From positions 692,985-756,984 of the forward strand of contig NZ_VLLG01000002.1 of assembly GCF_007830125.1 (NCBI RefSeq): a DNA stretch of 64,000 bases, in the 5' to 3' direction. Origin of the DNA: Chitinophaga japonensis (GTDB taxonomy: Bacteria > Bacteroidota > Bacteroidia > Chitinophagales > Chitinophagaceae). Both the position numbers and the translations under genes were made by a program. The notes beneath the pieces were generated by a model, which saw only the letters and a list, made by a program, of their open reading frames with translations, was not told the origin of the DNA and did not search any database. This document shows, in pieces, positions 42,613 to 51,477 of this stretch; the first letter of the stretch is position 1; every line of letters begins with the position of its first letter.

Positions 42613-43485
42613 ATGAACAAACTTGTATTAAAAACCACGTTTTCGCTGCTGAATGTCGACTATGTACAACTGGACGAAAGCTGGAATTACCGCAATGTGA
42701 CCAGCACCTTCTACCGTATTTACCTGATAGACGACGGCAGCGGGGTACTGTACAACCCGGCCAGCTCCCTTACGCTGGAAAAGGGCTTCCTGTACCTGAT
42801 CCCCAGCTTTACTACCTGTAACTATTATTGCGCAGATTACCTGGGCCAGTATTACGTTTCGTTCATAGAGGATGCGCCGGACGGGGCTTCCCTCTTTGCC
42901 AACAACCGGCGCATCCTGAAAGTGCCGGCTACGGAGGCAGACGGGGTGCTTTTCCGGCGCCTGCTGGCGCTGAACCCCGACCGGGGCCTGAAAAGCTCCT
43001 ATGATCCGAAGGTGTATGAAAAATACCCCGTGCTGCAAAGCTTCCGGGAAATGAACAATTATTCTCCCTTCTCCGCCTACGTGGAAACGCAGGGCATTAT
43101 CCTGCAATTGCTTTCGCGCTTTCTCACGCCGGAATGCTTCCAGTCGCCGGCCGCCATGATCCATTCCAGGGTATCCGATGCGATTGATTACATACTCACC
43201 AACCTGCACCGGCCGCTCACCGTGGCGCACCTGGCGCAGCGGGCCAACCAGCACCCGGATTATTTTTCCCGGCTGTTCCGGGAGCATACGGGCGAGCGCC
43301 CGCTCTCCTATATCCAGTTAAAAAGAATTGAAAGGGCGCAGTTCCTGCTGGTGAATACTGATCTGCCACTGGCGCAGATCGCTGCGGAGACGGGCTTTGA
43401 GAGCCTGTCTTATTTCACGCGGCTCTTCAAAGAAAAGACGGCGCAAACGCCGGGGGAATATAAAAGGAACAACTGCTCATTCTAA
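42613..43485 (+). CDS. AraC family transcriptional regulator
   Basis: A 290-aa regulator. The N-terminal half is a cupin-like sensing domain (RNVTSTFYRIYLIDDGSGVLYNP). The C-terminal about 100 residues are the two AraC helix-turn-helices (RPLTVAHLAQRANQHPDYFSRLFREHTG and LPLAQIAAETGFESLSYFTRLFKEKTAQTPGEYKRN). It is divergent from the PSD1 operon and convergent with the DUF1501/DUF1800 pair, so both modules are candidate targets. I chose the ATG at 42613 (MNKLVLKTTF) because a promoter-like TTTTTTG...TATTTTCC at 42545-42580 overlaps the longer frame from 42550. Confidence 0.85.
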   Translation: MNKLVLKTTFSLLNVDYVQLDESWNYRNVTSTFYRIYLIDDGSGVLYNPASSLTLEKGFLYLIPSFTTCNYYCADYLGQYYVSFIEDAPDGASLFANNRRILKVPATEADGVLFRRLLALNPDRGLKSSYDPKVYEKYPVLQSFREMNNYSPFSAYVETQGIILQLLSRFLTPECFQSPAAMIHSRVSDAIDYILTNLHRPLTVAHLAQRANQHPDYFSRLFREHTGERPLSYIQLKRIERAQFLLVNTDLPLAQIAAETGFESLSYFTRLFKEKTAQTPGEYKRNNCSF

Positions 43486-43487
43486 AC

Positions 43488-44693
43488 TCAGATAAAATCC
43501 AGGTGCCCGTACTGCTGTTGCAGGATGGCCTTGTCATCGGCAGCCAGCCACTTGCCTAACAGGGTGGCATATACGCTTTTAAAGTCCACCTTGTACTGCA
43601 GGTCGCCTTCGTTCAGGTTGGCCAGGTCCGGGCCTTCATTCAGCAATCCCTGGCGCGCCAGGCCGCCGCCCAGCAGGAACATGTTGTTGGCCGTGCCATG
43701 GTCCGTGCCGCCGCTGGCGTTCTGGCCCACCCGGCGCCCGAATTCAGAAAAGGTCATTACCACTACATCCTGGAAACGGTTGTTCGTTTTCAGGTCTTTC
43801 ACAAATGCCGTTACCGCTTCGTCCAACTGCTTGAACAGCCTTTCCTGCTGCCCCTGCTGGTTCACATGCGTATCAAAGCTGCCATGGGACACATAGTATA
43901 CCTTGGTATTGATATCGGACATGATCAGCTCCGCGATCACCTTCATATTGCGCCCCAGCGGCGTGCGGGGATAGGTTTCCTTTGACTTGTAGGTTTTGAA
44001 TTGCTGCTGTATGTAGGAGGCGGAGGAAATAGTTTCCGCCATGGTCTTGTACAGATAATCCACGTTCTGGTGCGCATGCTCCTGCGGGGCGTGGGCATGC
44101 ATCAGCTCTTTAAAATAGGCTTCGTTGCTGGTATTGTAAAGTCTGTTGGGGTCTACAAAGGCCAGGCCTTTGTTGGACGCGCCTTTCATAGCCAGGCTCA
44201 GGGTATCGTCTATTTCCAGCGCCTGCGTGGGCTTGTCGCAGCCCTTGCACTGCGCATCCAGGTAGCGCCCGATCCAGCCGGTGCTCCAATAATCGCGGGA
44301 CTCGCTGGCGGAGTGCCAGATGTCCATGGAGCGGAAATGGCTCCGGTCCGGGTTAGGGTAGCCTACATTGTTGAGGATGCCCATGGCGCCATCGTCGTAC
44401 AGGGACTTTAGTCCCGTAAGGGAGGGGTGCAGGCCCATTTCATCCGTAAGGGAGAGGGCGGCCTCCCGTTTGATGCCCAGCACGGGGCGCATTTTGTAAT
44501 AGATATCGTTCCGGTAAGGGATCACCGTGTTCAGCCCGTCGTTGCCGCCGGAAAGCTGTATCACCACCAGCACCTTGTTGCCGGGGGGCACCAGGTTCCC
44601 CTTTTCAAATGCTTTCAGGAACCTGGGCATCATGGCGGCGGCGGAAGCCAGGGAGCCTACCTGTAAAAAACGGCGTCTGTTTAGTATTAACAT
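43488..44693 (-). CDS. DUF1501 family protein with Tat signal (second copy)
   Basis: A 401-aa DUF1501 protein with an N-terminal twin-arginine signal (MLILNRRRFLQVGSLASAAAMMP). Characteristic segments are VLVVIQLSGGNDGLNTVIPYRND, MGILNNVGYPNPDRSHFRSMDIWHSAS and VVMTFSEFGRRVGQNASGGTDHGTANNMFLLGG, the last holding His/Asp residues of the alkaline phosphatase-like fold. It is clearly different from the 37.7-39.2 kb copy and belongs to the subgroup that pairs with DUF1800; that partner is 15 bp upstream. Confidence 0.85.
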   Translation of the reverse strand: MLILNRRRFLQVGSLASAAAMMPRFLKAFEKGNLVPPGNKVLVVIQLSGGNDGLNTVIPYRNDIYYKMRPVLGIKREAALSLTDEMGLHPSLTGLKSLYDDGAMGILNNVGYPNPDRSHFRSMDIWHSASESRDYWSTGWIGRYLDAQCKGCDKPTQALEIDDTLSLAMKGASNKGLAFVDPNRLYNTSNEAYFKELMHAHAPQEHAHQNVDYLYKTMAETISSASYIQQQFKTYKSKETYPRTPLGRNMKVIAELIMSDINTKVYYVSHGSFDTHVNQQGQQERLFKQLDEAVTAFVKDLKTNNRFQDVVVMTFSEFGRRVGQNASGGTDHGTANNMFLLGGGLARQGLLNEGPDLANLNEGDLQYKVDFKSVYATLLGKWLAADDKAILQQQYGHLDFI

Positions 44694-44708
44694 GGTCTGG
44701 CAATTAGA

Positions 44709-46160
44709 TTAACACAATTGATACTCCGGCGTGCTCATCACATCAATGGTCACGGTCTTGATATAGTTGTCGCGGGTGGAGGCGTCGGCATATTTGTCCA
44801 GCAGCGGTTTATCCGCGCCGGCATTTTTCACCAGCAGGGAGCCGGCAATTTCACCGGCCAGCCGTTCCCGGGGAATGTCCCGGTACGTATCCAGGTAAGG
44901 CTGCCAGTTGACCTTCGCATTCACACGGCGCGCGTAGAGCTTGCGCAGGGTGTTATTGAGCTGCAGCGTCATTTTGTAGCGCTGCCCTTCGCCCATTTCC
45001 GGCGTGATCTCCTTGGGTTTGGCGTGCAGCTCCTGGGAGTAGAGGATCACCTGCGGCAGGCGCAGGCGGAACATCAGGCTGGAGCTGTCTATCCAGTTAC
45101 GCCCACCGGGCCAGCCGGCCACGTTGGGCGGGTAGAACAACTGCTGCCCCAGCACGCCCTGGAACAACAGCATCACGGCTTCCTGCTCAAACTCCATAGG
45201 AATGGTGCGGCGCAGCCCTACCAGCAGCTCTACCGGCGGTTTTATGCGGTTGCCTACATGCATATCATCGTAAAACCAGTCTGCCATGAATATCTCGCGC
45301 ATCAGGGCGCTGATATCATAACCGGACTGGTAAAATTTATCCGCCAGTATGTTCACTCTCGCCTCATCTGTGTTGACATCGTCCACGAAATAACGGTATA
45401 TCTTGGCGGTAATGAACCGGGCGGTCTGCCGCTGTTCCAGCAGTATCTGCAGCATATCGTCCCCGTTGAAACGGCCTGTTTTGCCTAGCACGGTCTTTTC
45501 CCCCTCGTCATGGATCTTTTCCCGGAAAACAAATTGCCCTTCCTGGTCAAAGCCCCAGCCGGTAAAGGCCCGGGCGGCTTCTTTCACATCCTGCTCGGTA
45601 TAGTGGCCCCGGCCCATGGTGAACAGCTCCATGACCTCGCGGGCAAAATTTTCATTAGGGTGTCGCTTGCGGTTCTGCTGGTTGTTCAGAAACGCCAGCA
45701 TGGCCGGGGTTTTGGACACACCGCTCAGCAGGTCCCCGAAATTGCCCAACGCATGCTCCCGGATCACCTGCAGCAGTTGCTGGTTAAAGATCACGTTCTG
45801 CGTACGGCAGGCAAAATGCCCGTGCCAGAACAGCGCCATTTTTTCGCGCAGCGGGTAGTTACTCCCGATCATGGCCTGCACCCAGGCAATGTTCAGGTCC
45901 TTTACGCCCTGGGTGTTCATTTGCCGCACCTGCTTGCGCTCCTCCGCGCTCATGCTCTTCATTTTCCGGTAGTCCGGCAGCTCGGAGGCGCCAATAACGG
46001 TGACCGGCTCCAGCGCCGCTTTTTCAGGACCGGACAGTAAACGGTGCACGACCGCTTTCCGGCGTTTATGCGTCCACTTTAGCACTTCCGGCAATGGTTC
46101 GCCAAAGCCGGCCCGCCAGGCCAGGTGCTGCATCTGTAGCTTTTCGGGTACCGAAACCAT
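44709..46160 (-). CDS. DUF1800 family protein
   Basis: A 483-aa DUF1800 protein. It starts with the usual MQHLAWRAGFGEPLPEV element and carries REKMALFWHGHFACR, the family signature HPNENFAREVMELFTMGRGHYTEQDVKEAARAFTGW and NVAGWPGGRNWIDSSSL. No signal peptide is seen, unlike the partner DUF1501 protein, which has a Tat signal. The pair is one of the most constant gene neighbourhoods in bacteria, but its function is still unsettled. A 132-bp spacer separates it from moeA; I saw no clear promoter there. Confidence 0.85.
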   Translation of the reverse strand: MVSVPEKLQMQHLAWRAGFGEPLPEVLKWTHKRRKAVVHRLLSGPEKAALEPVTVIGASELPDYRKMKSMSAEERKQVRQMNTQGVKDLNIAWVQAMIGSNYPLREKMALFWHGHFACRTQNVIFNQQLLQVIREHALGNFGDLLSGVSKTPAMLAFLNNQQNRKRHPNENFAREVMELFTMGRGHYTEQDVKEAARAFTGWGFDQEGQFVFREKIHDEGEKTVLGKTGRFNGDDMLQILLEQRQTARFITAKIYRYFVDDVNTDEARVNILADKFYQSGYDISALMREIFMADWFYDDMHVGNRIKPPVELLVGLRRTIPMEFEQEAVMLLFQGVLGQQLFYPPNVAGWPGGRNWIDSSSLMFRLRLPQVILYSQELHAKPKEITPEMGEGQRYKMTLQLNNTLRKLYARRVNAKVNWQPYLDTYRDIPRERLAGEIAGSLLVKNAGADKPLLDKYADASTRDNYIKTVTIDVMSTPEYQLC

Positions 46161-46292
46161 ATATTATGAAGATTTCTTGTTAAGACAATAAAAAGCCAGC
46201 CAGGTTTAATAAATAGCTATTAGCAACCAGGTGCCGCAAACAATACGCCAGACGCCTGTTAATACTGTTAATTTTCTGCTAAGAGCTACCTG

Positions 46293-47501
46293 CTACCGGT
46301 ATCTCCATACGGGAAAACATTCCCCTTCCCGGAAGCTGTCCTGCGTGGCCGGCAGCTCCATAAAAGCATCCGCCCTCAGCAGGCCGGCCAGGTCGCCGGA
46401 ACCATGATAGGTATGGGGCACCGCCCGCCACTGCCCGGAAGGCTGCGGCACAAGCTGTACCGGCAGGAAATAGGTCAGGGGTTTATCAAACAGTACATCG
46501 GCGCCCAGTTCAGCGCAAGGCGCGGGCGGCAGCTCATGCCCCATGCCTGCCAGCAGCCAGGGCTGTATGTACCGGTAAAAGCACATAAAGCCGGATACCG
46601 GGTTGCCGGGCAGGGCAAATACTACCGGCCCCTGTTGGAACACGCCGAACAGGAAGGGCTTGCCGGGGCGCTGCTGTACTTTATGAAAAATACGCTGCAT
46701 GCCCAGTTGCGCCAGCACCTGCGGCAGGTGGTCATACTTGCCGGCAGATACGGCGCCGGAGCAGATCCAAACATCCGCATCCAGCAGGGAATGCAGCAGC
46801 TCCTGCATGGCATGCTCGTTGTCCGCAACGTGATGGCAGGTAGCGGCAATGCCCAGCGCCTGCAGGGAAGCGGCCAGGGTCCAGGCATTGGACCGGCGGA
46901 TCTGGTGGGGGGCAGGTGTATCGGTCACCTCCACCAGCTCATCGCCGGTGGAAATGATAGCCACCTTTGGCAGGCGGGCCACGAGCACCTGGTCTTTACC
47001 CACGGTGGCCAGTACCCCGATCTCTGCAGCCGTGATCCGTGTACCGCTGATGATCAGGGTTTCGCCGGCAGCTACGTCCGTGCCCTGCCAGTGGATATGC
47101 TGTTTTTTGCTGACCGGCTGCGTAATGGTAAAACGGCGGAAGCCCTCATGCTCGGCAGCCTGCAGGTGCTCATAGGGCACCACGGTATCCGTCAGCTCCG
47201 GCAGCACGGCCCCGGTCATTACTTCCAGGCAGTTGGCCATATTGGCCAGTTGCTTGCCCGGCATACCGGCCGCCTGTATGTCCTCTACCCCGAAAATGGT
47301 CTGTCCTTTGGCATAGCTTTCCTCAAAGTTGATGGCGATACCATCCATCATTACGCGGTGGTACGGCGGGAAAGGCCGGTCTGCCGTTACCGGCTCCCGC
47401 AATATCCTGCCGGCCGCTGCCGTAAATGGCACCTGCTCCGTACCCAGATCTCGCACCGTATTCATCACAGCAGCATAAGCGGTAGATACATCTAACAGCA
47501 T
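46293..47501 (-). CDS. moeA: Molybdopterin molybdenumtransferase
   Basis: A 402-aa MoeA protein that inserts molybdate into adenylylated molybdopterin. Recognisable are PPYHRVMMDGIAI near residue 43, VEVMTGAVLP-like CLEVMTGAVLPELTDTVVPYE near 108, ISTGDELVEV near 188 and the catalytic-loop FALPGNPVSGFMCFYRYIQP near 306. It is divergent from moaC, so moeA and moaC share a 38-bp promoter region. MogA/MoaB, which supplies its substrate, is not in the window. Confidence 0.93.
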   Translation of the reverse strand: MLLDVSTAYAAVMNTVRDLGTEQVPFTAAAGRILREPVTADRPFPPYHRVMMDGIAINFEESYAKGQTIFGVEDIQAAGMPGKQLANMANCLEVMTGAVLPELTDTVVPYEHLQAAEHEGFRRFTITQPVSKKQHIHWQGTDVAAGETLIISGTRITAAEIGVLATVGKDQVLVARLPKVAIISTGDELVEVTDTPAPHQIRRSNAWTLAASLQALGIAATCHHVADNEHAMQELLHSLLDADVWICSGAVSAGKYDHLPQVLAQLGMQRIFHKVQQRPGKPFLFGVFQQGPVVFALPGNPVSGFMCFYRYIQPWLLAGMGHELPPAPCAELGADVLFDKPLTYFLPVQLVPQPSGQWRAVPHTYHGSGDLAGLLRADAFMELPATQDSFREGECFPVWRYR

Positions 47502-47507
47502 TGTAGT

Positions 47508-47515
47508 AACTTTGA
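47508..47515 (+). promoter_or_regulatory. -7 box of the moaC-mobA unit
   Basis: TAACTTTG is an exact TAnnTTTG match 24 bp before the moaC ATG, within the moeA-moaC divergent spacer. Confidence 0.5.
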
Positions 47516-47539
47516 GTGACTTTGTAAATTTATTCTTTT

Positions 47540-48031
47540 ATGGCCAATGCATCAAGCCCCCAGCCGTTCTCGCACCTGGATGACCAGAACCGGCCGGCAA
47601 TGACGGACATCAGCGACAAAAGCATCACCATCCGTATAGCCGTTGCCGAAAGCCGCATCTGGCTGCCGGAAGTGGTGCGCCGCCAATTCAGCAACGGCGA
47701 CATCACCACCCGAAAGGGAGCCGTGTTCCAGACCGCCATCATCGCAGGTATTATGGCCGCGAAGAAAACGCCGGAGCTGATCCCGCTCTGCCACACGCTT
47801 TTGCTGGATAATTGCAGTGTAGACATCCAACTGGCGGAGGAGGAAGCCGTGGTCCGCTGCACCGTGAAGACCACGGGCAAGACCGGCGTGGAAATGGAAG
47901 CGCTCACCGGGGCCAGCGTAGCGGCGCTCACTATTTACGACATGTGTAAAGTATTTACCCACGAGATGGTGATCCGCGAAACAAAACTGATCAGTAAAAC
48001 AGGGGGGAAGCGGGACGTGATCGTACCGTAA
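47540..48031 (+). CDS. moaC: Cyclic pyranopterin monophosphate synthase
   Basis: A 163-aa MoaC protein. It converts the MoaA product to cyclic pyranopterin monophosphate. Signatures are MTDISDKSITIRIAVAESRI near the start, the KGAVFQTAIIAGIMAAKKTPELIPLCHTL block and the C-terminal EMEALTGASVAALTIYDMCKVF, which carries the catalytic Asp and Lys. A normal-size enzyme, followed after 23 bp by mobA. Confidence 0.95.
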   Translation: MANASSPQPFSHLDDQNRPAMTDISDKSITIRIAVAESRIWLPEVVRRQFSNGDITTRKGAVFQTAIIAGIMAAKKTPELIPLCHTLLLDNCSVDIQLAEEEAVVRCTVKTTGKTGVEMEALTGASVAALTIYDMCKVFTHEMVIRETKLISKTGGKRDVIVP

Positions 48032-48054
48032 TTTTAAATCATCAACAGCAGCAA

Positions 48055-48639
48055 GTGACAACAACTACATTAAAAGGACTGGTATTATGCGGCGGCTACA
48101 GCACCCGCATGCAGCAGGATAAAAGCAGCATTGCCTATCATGGCATGCCACAGTGGCAATACCTGTACACCTTGCTGGAAGCGGTAGTGCCGGAGGTGTA
48201 TATTTCCTGCCGCCCGGACCAGCAGCCGCTTTTTGAAGGCCATGCCCCCCTGATACCGGACAGCGTAACAGAGGGTGGCCCGGCCGCGGGCCTGCTGAGC
48301 GCCCATGCTGCCTTCCCGGAGGCCGCCTGGCTGGTGCTGGCCTGCGACCTGCCCCTTATCAGCCACCAGAGCCTGCGCCACCTGGCCGCTTTCCGCAACC
48401 CGGGAAAAGCGGCTACCGCCTTTATCAGCCCCGTCAACCAGCTACCGGAACCGCTCATCGCCATCTGGGAGCCCCGGGGACTGGAGGTATTGCGCCAGAG
48501 CGTGGCTACGGGCAAGCAATGCCCCCGCAAGGCTTTATTACAAACAGATATACAAGTGTTGGAAAATCCTTATGCGGTAGAACAGTTCAATGCCAATACG
48601 CCGGAAGAAATGGCGGAAGCGAAGAAAAAAATTGGCTAG
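48055..48639 (+). CDS. mobA: Molybdenum cofactor guanylyltransferase
   Basis: A 194-aa nucleotidyltransferase with the MobA signature LCGGYSTRMQQDKSSIAYHG near residues 11-30, where the usual Gly after Met is Gln. VLACDLPLISHQSLRHL near 98 contains the metal-binding Asp. It attaches GMP to the cofactor. The start is a GTG at 48055; I see no in-frame ATG upstream. Its stop codon overlaps that of moaE on the opposite strand by the palindrome CTAG. Confidence 0.85.
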   Translation: MTTTTLKGLVLCGGYSTRMQQDKSSIAYHGMPQWQYLYTLLEAVVPEVYISCRPDQQPLFEGHAPLIPDSVTEGGPAAGLLSAHAAFPEAAWLVLACDLPLISHQSLRHLAAFRNPGKAATAFISPVNQLPEPLIAIWEPRGLEVLRQSVATGKQCPRKALLQTDIQVLENPYAVEQFNANTPEEMAEAKKKIG

Positions 48640-49061
48640 GGATGTGCCGCCACCCATACCTCCCCGTCCTCGAAATATTCCTTTTTCCAGATAGGCACGG
48701 TTTCCTTCAGGGTATCAATGGCGTATTGGCAGGCGGTAAAGGCAGCGCCCCGGTGCGGCGCAGCAGCAGCGATCACTACTACCGTATCGCCAGGCAGCTT
48801 TTCCCCGCTTACATGCAGGATGGCTATTTTGTGGATGCCCATGGTCTCGCGGGTATATTGGGCGATCTTTTCCATTTCCAGCAGGGCCATGGGGGTATAG
48901 CACTCAAAAAAGAGCCGGTGCACCTTTTTTCCCCTGGTCTGGTTCCTCACCGTACCTACAAAAACGGCCACCCCGCCGCATTCCGGCGTTTGCACAAAAT
49001 CCGTGGCCTCCTGTACGGTAATATGGTCCTTTATGGCGGTTAATATGTTCATGATCCTCAT
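48636..49061 (-). CDS. moaE: Molybdopterin synthase catalytic subunit
   Basis: A 141-aa MoaE protein. It transfers two sulfurs from MoaD to the pterin. Motifs are GGVAVFVGTVRNQTRGKKV near 29, FECYTPMALLEMEKIA near 51, VVIAAAAPHRGAAFTACQYAIDTLK near 92 and the catalytic lysines in VPIWKKEYFEDG. Its start overlaps the moaD stop by 4 bp (49058-49061), so the two subunits are translated together. Confidence 0.93.
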   Translation of the reverse strand: MRIMNILTAIKDHITVQEATDFVQTPECGGVAVFVGTVRNQTRGKKVHRLFFECYTPMALLEMEKIAQYTRETMGIHKIAILHVSGEKLPGDTVVVIAAAAPHRGAAFTACQYAIDTLKETVPIWKKEYFEDGEVWVAAHP

Positions 49062-49303
49062 CCTCCGCTTACCGGCGGTATTACGGCTATTTCATCGCCC
49101 GGCTGCAGGGCCTCGTTATCCCCGGCGTATACTTTGTTGACCGCTATCATGCAGGAGCGCAGCTCCCGCAGCCGCGGATAGCGGTTGTACAGGTGCTCCC
49201 GCAGGGCCGCCACCTGCTGTACAGGCGTTTCCAGCTCTATGACCGGCGCGCCGGCGATGTCCTTTGCAATGCCAAATAGTAAAATCCTCATACCTGTCTG
49301 CAA
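49058..49303 (-). CDS. moaD: Molybdopterin synthase sulfur carrier subunit
   Basis: An 81-aa ubiquitin-fold protein that ends in VSGG; the terminal Gly-Gly is adenylylated by MoeB and becomes a thiocarboxylate. PGDEIAVIPPVSGG is the typical MoaD ending. It lies directly upstream of moaE. The MoeB-like partner is at 51478-52563. Confidence 0.92.
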   Translation of the reverse strand: MQTGMRILLFGIAKDIAGAPVIELETPVQQVAALREHLYNRYPRLRELRSCMIAVNKVYAGDNEALQPGDEIAVIPPVSGG

Positions 49304-49343
49304 ATTATTGCTTTAAAACTACAATATACCCTGCATAAAATAG

Positions 49344-49351
49344 TATTTTTG
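49344..49351 (+). promoter_or_regulatory. -7 box before the 123-aa protein and moaA
   Basis: TATTTTTG is an exact TAnnTTTG match, 23 bp before the ATG at 49375. Confidence 0.5.
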
Positions 49352-49374
49352 GTTAAGTTGAAGATTGCACTATT

Positions 49375-49746
49375 ATGAAGATCAGGATCAGGGGAAACAG
49401 TATCCGGTACCGGCTGGATAAGCAGGACATCACCGCCCTGCAGCAAACCGGGAAAGTGGAGGCAGACACGCAAATAGGGCCGCAGGCGCTGCATTTCTGC
49501 ATCAAGGCCAAAGATACCGCCAACGCTGCCATCAAGCTGGAAGCATTCGGGGTGCACCTCTCACTGCCACGCACGGAAGTGGACCAATGGACACAAACGG
49601 AGCAGGTGGGCATTGAGCGCGAGCTGCCCAACGCCGATGGCTCCGTACTGAAACTACTGGTGGAAAAGGACTTTAAATGCCTTACCCAGCGCGACGAGGA
49701 TGACAGCCAGGCCTTTGACAACCCGTTGGCCGGGCATAACTGCTGA
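49375..49746 (+). CDS. Conserved hypothetical protein (DUF7009-like) in the moco cluster
   Basis: A 123-aa protein starting MKIRIRGNSIRYRLDKQDI. It looks like the DUF7009 family, from memory of its N-terminus; I am not certain. It is predicted to be cytoplasmic and beta-rich, and ends in GHNC with a C-terminal cysteine. It lies 7 bp before moaA and shares its promoter, so a link to molybdenum cofactor synthesis or regulation is likely, but no mechanism can be given. Confidence 0.6.
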   Translation: MKIRIRGNSIRYRLDKQDITALQQTGKVEADTQIGPQALHFCIKAKDTANAAIKLEAFGVHLSLPRTEVDQWTQTEQVGIERELPNADGSVLKLLVEKDFKCLTQRDEDDSQAFDNPLAGHNC

Positions 49747-49753
49747 GTGAACA

Positions 49754-50725
49754 ATGCTGACAGACGCACATAACCGCACCATCAATTATGTAAGACTGGC
49801 CGTAACAGACCGGTGCAACCTGCGCTGCAGCTACTGCATGCCGGAGCATATGCAGTTCCTGCAACGGAAGGAGCTGCTGACCTACGAGGAGATCATCCGG
49901 GTGATGCAACTGCTGGCCGTGGAAGGCGTGAGCAAGGTGCGCATTACCGGCGGCGAGCCTTTCCTGCGCAAAGACCTCCTGCACCTGCTGGAGCAACTGG
50001 TGCAGCTCCCCGGCATGGCGCAACTGTCCATTACCACCAACGGCGTGCTGACCCGCTCCTTCATCCCTGCCCTGCAGGACCTGGGCATCCGGCATATCAA
50101 CCTGAGCCTGGATACCCTGCAACGCGATAAATTCCGCCGCATTACCTTCCGGGATGAATTTAATGCAGTAATGGACACCCTGGAAGCGCTGCTGCAGTAC
50201 AACATGCAGGTAAAAATAAACACCGTGGTGATGGATGGCGTGAATACGGACGAGCTGCTGGCTTTTGCCGCACTGACCAAAGACCGTCCCCTGGGCGTGC
50301 GCTTCATAGAAGAAATGCCTTTTAACGGCCATGGCAAATCCTTTTCCGGTCCGCTGTGGCATTATGAGCATATCCTGGATACCCTGCGCAGCGCGTACCC
50401 CCTGGAAAAGATACCCGATGCGCCCAATGCCACCTCCCTCAACTACCATATTCCCGGCCACCAGGGCCATGTAGGCGTGATACCGGCCTACAGCCGCACT
50501 TTCTGCGGCAGTTGCAACCGCATCCGCATTACGCCTACCGGCGGGCTGAAAACCTGTCTCTATGGTAAAGATGTGATCAATGTAAAGGACCTGTTAAGGC
50601 AGGGCGCTACGGACGAATATTTAATGCAAGCGGTGCAACAGGCCATTCACCGCCGTTTTGCCAATGGATTTGAAGCGGAAGCGGATAATGAGCGGATGGT
50701 GAGCATGTCGGAGATAGGGGGTTAA
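49754..50725 (+). CDS. moaA: GTP 3',8-cyclase
   Basis: A 323-aa radical SAM enzyme, first step of molybdopterin synthesis. The N-terminal cluster is CNLRCSYC (Cys21, Cys25, Cys28) and the C-terminal cluster is in FCGSCNRIRITPTGGLKTCLYG. RITGGEPFLRKDL is the GGEP SAM-binding motif. The conserved C-terminal Gly-Gly tail is present (SEIGG). Its stop codon forms a TTAA palindrome shared with the convergent TauE/SafE gene. Confidence 0.96.
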   Translation: MLTDAHNRTINYVRLAVTDRCNLRCSYCMPEHMQFLQRKELLTYEEIIRVMQLLAVEGVSKVRITGGEPFLRKDLLHLLEQLVQLPGMAQLSITTNGVLTRSFIPALQDLGIRHINLSLDTLQRDKFRRITFRDEFNAVMDTLEALLQYNMQVKINTVVMDGVNTDELLAFAALTKDRPLGVRFIEEMPFNGHGKSFSGPLWHYEHILDTLRSAYPLEKIPDAPNATSLNYHIPGHQGHVGVIPAYSRTFCGSCNRIRITPTGGLKTCLYGKDVINVKDLLRQGATDEYLMQAVQQAIHRRFANGFEAEADNERMVSMSEIGG

Positions 50726-51465
50726 TGCCACAACATCCTCACCCCCGCATACAATATCAGCAGCGCCGTTACGCCCTCCACCCAGCGTGGCTTCAGCCAG
50801 CCGGCGCTCATGCGGGAGCCGATCTGCCCGCCCACGATCACGGACAGCATAAGCGGCAGGGCAAAATGCGGGGAAAACACGATCTCTCCTTTCGCCGCCT
50901 GTCCCAGCAGGCCGGCAATGGAATTCACCAGTATAAAGAAACTGCAGAGGCCAGCAATGTTCTTGGCCGTATCATACCGCCCCAGGCGCAGGATAGGCGC
51001 CAGGTAAATACCGCCGCCAATCCCCGTCATACCGGACAGCACCCCGATCAGCATACCCGTTATACCATACTTGTAAACTTTTTGAGAACGGTCCGGATCG
51101 GGCATGTAGCTTTTCTCAAAGAAAAGACGGTAGCACATGAACAACGCCGCCAGCGTGAGCGCAATGCCCAGCAGTAAAAAGAAGGTGGCCTGCTTCAGCG
51201 GCAGGTAGCTGCCCACAAAAGCCATCGGCACACTCACCAGGCTGAGCTGCAAGGCCCTTTTCAGCGGCAGGTGGCCGCTCCTGTAAAAATGATACACCCC
51301 GCCCGTTACCACCACTACATTGCACAGCAGGGCGGTGGATTTCATCAACTGGAAATCAATGCCCCACAGCGCCATCAGCGCCAGGTAGCTGGAACCGCCC
51401 CCAAAGCCGGCAGAGGAATACAGTAATGCGATCAGGAAAAACAAAAGACAAAGCTCTATGACCAT
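50722..51465 (-). CDS. Sulfite exporter TauE/SafE family (TSUP) membrane protein
   Basis: A 247-aa protein with about eight membrane segments of the TSUP family. The two internal repeats show the conserved GFGGGSSYLALMAL near residue 21 and GMTGIGGGIYLAPILRLG near 141. Members export sulfite or sulfoacetate or other organic anions. Between moaA and the MoeB-like gene, it may serve sulfur handling around molybdopterin synthesis or a sulfite-oxidising molybdoenzyme; this is inference from location. It is 12 bp after the MoeB-like gene on the same strand. Confidence 0.85.
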   Translation of the reverse strand: MVIELCLLFFLIALLYSSAGFGGGSSYLALMALWGIDFQLMKSTALLCNVVVVTGGVYHFYRSGHLPLKRALQLSLVSVPMAFVGSYLPLKQATFFLLLGIALTLAALFMCYRLFFEKSYMPDPDRSQKVYKYGITGMLIGVLSGMTGIGGGIYLAPILRLGRYDTAKNIAGLCSFFILVNSIAGLLGQAAKGEIVFSPHFALPLMLSVIVGGQIGSRMSAGWLKPRWVEGVTALLILYAGVRMLWH

Positions 51466-51477
51466 AAGCAGTGGGTA

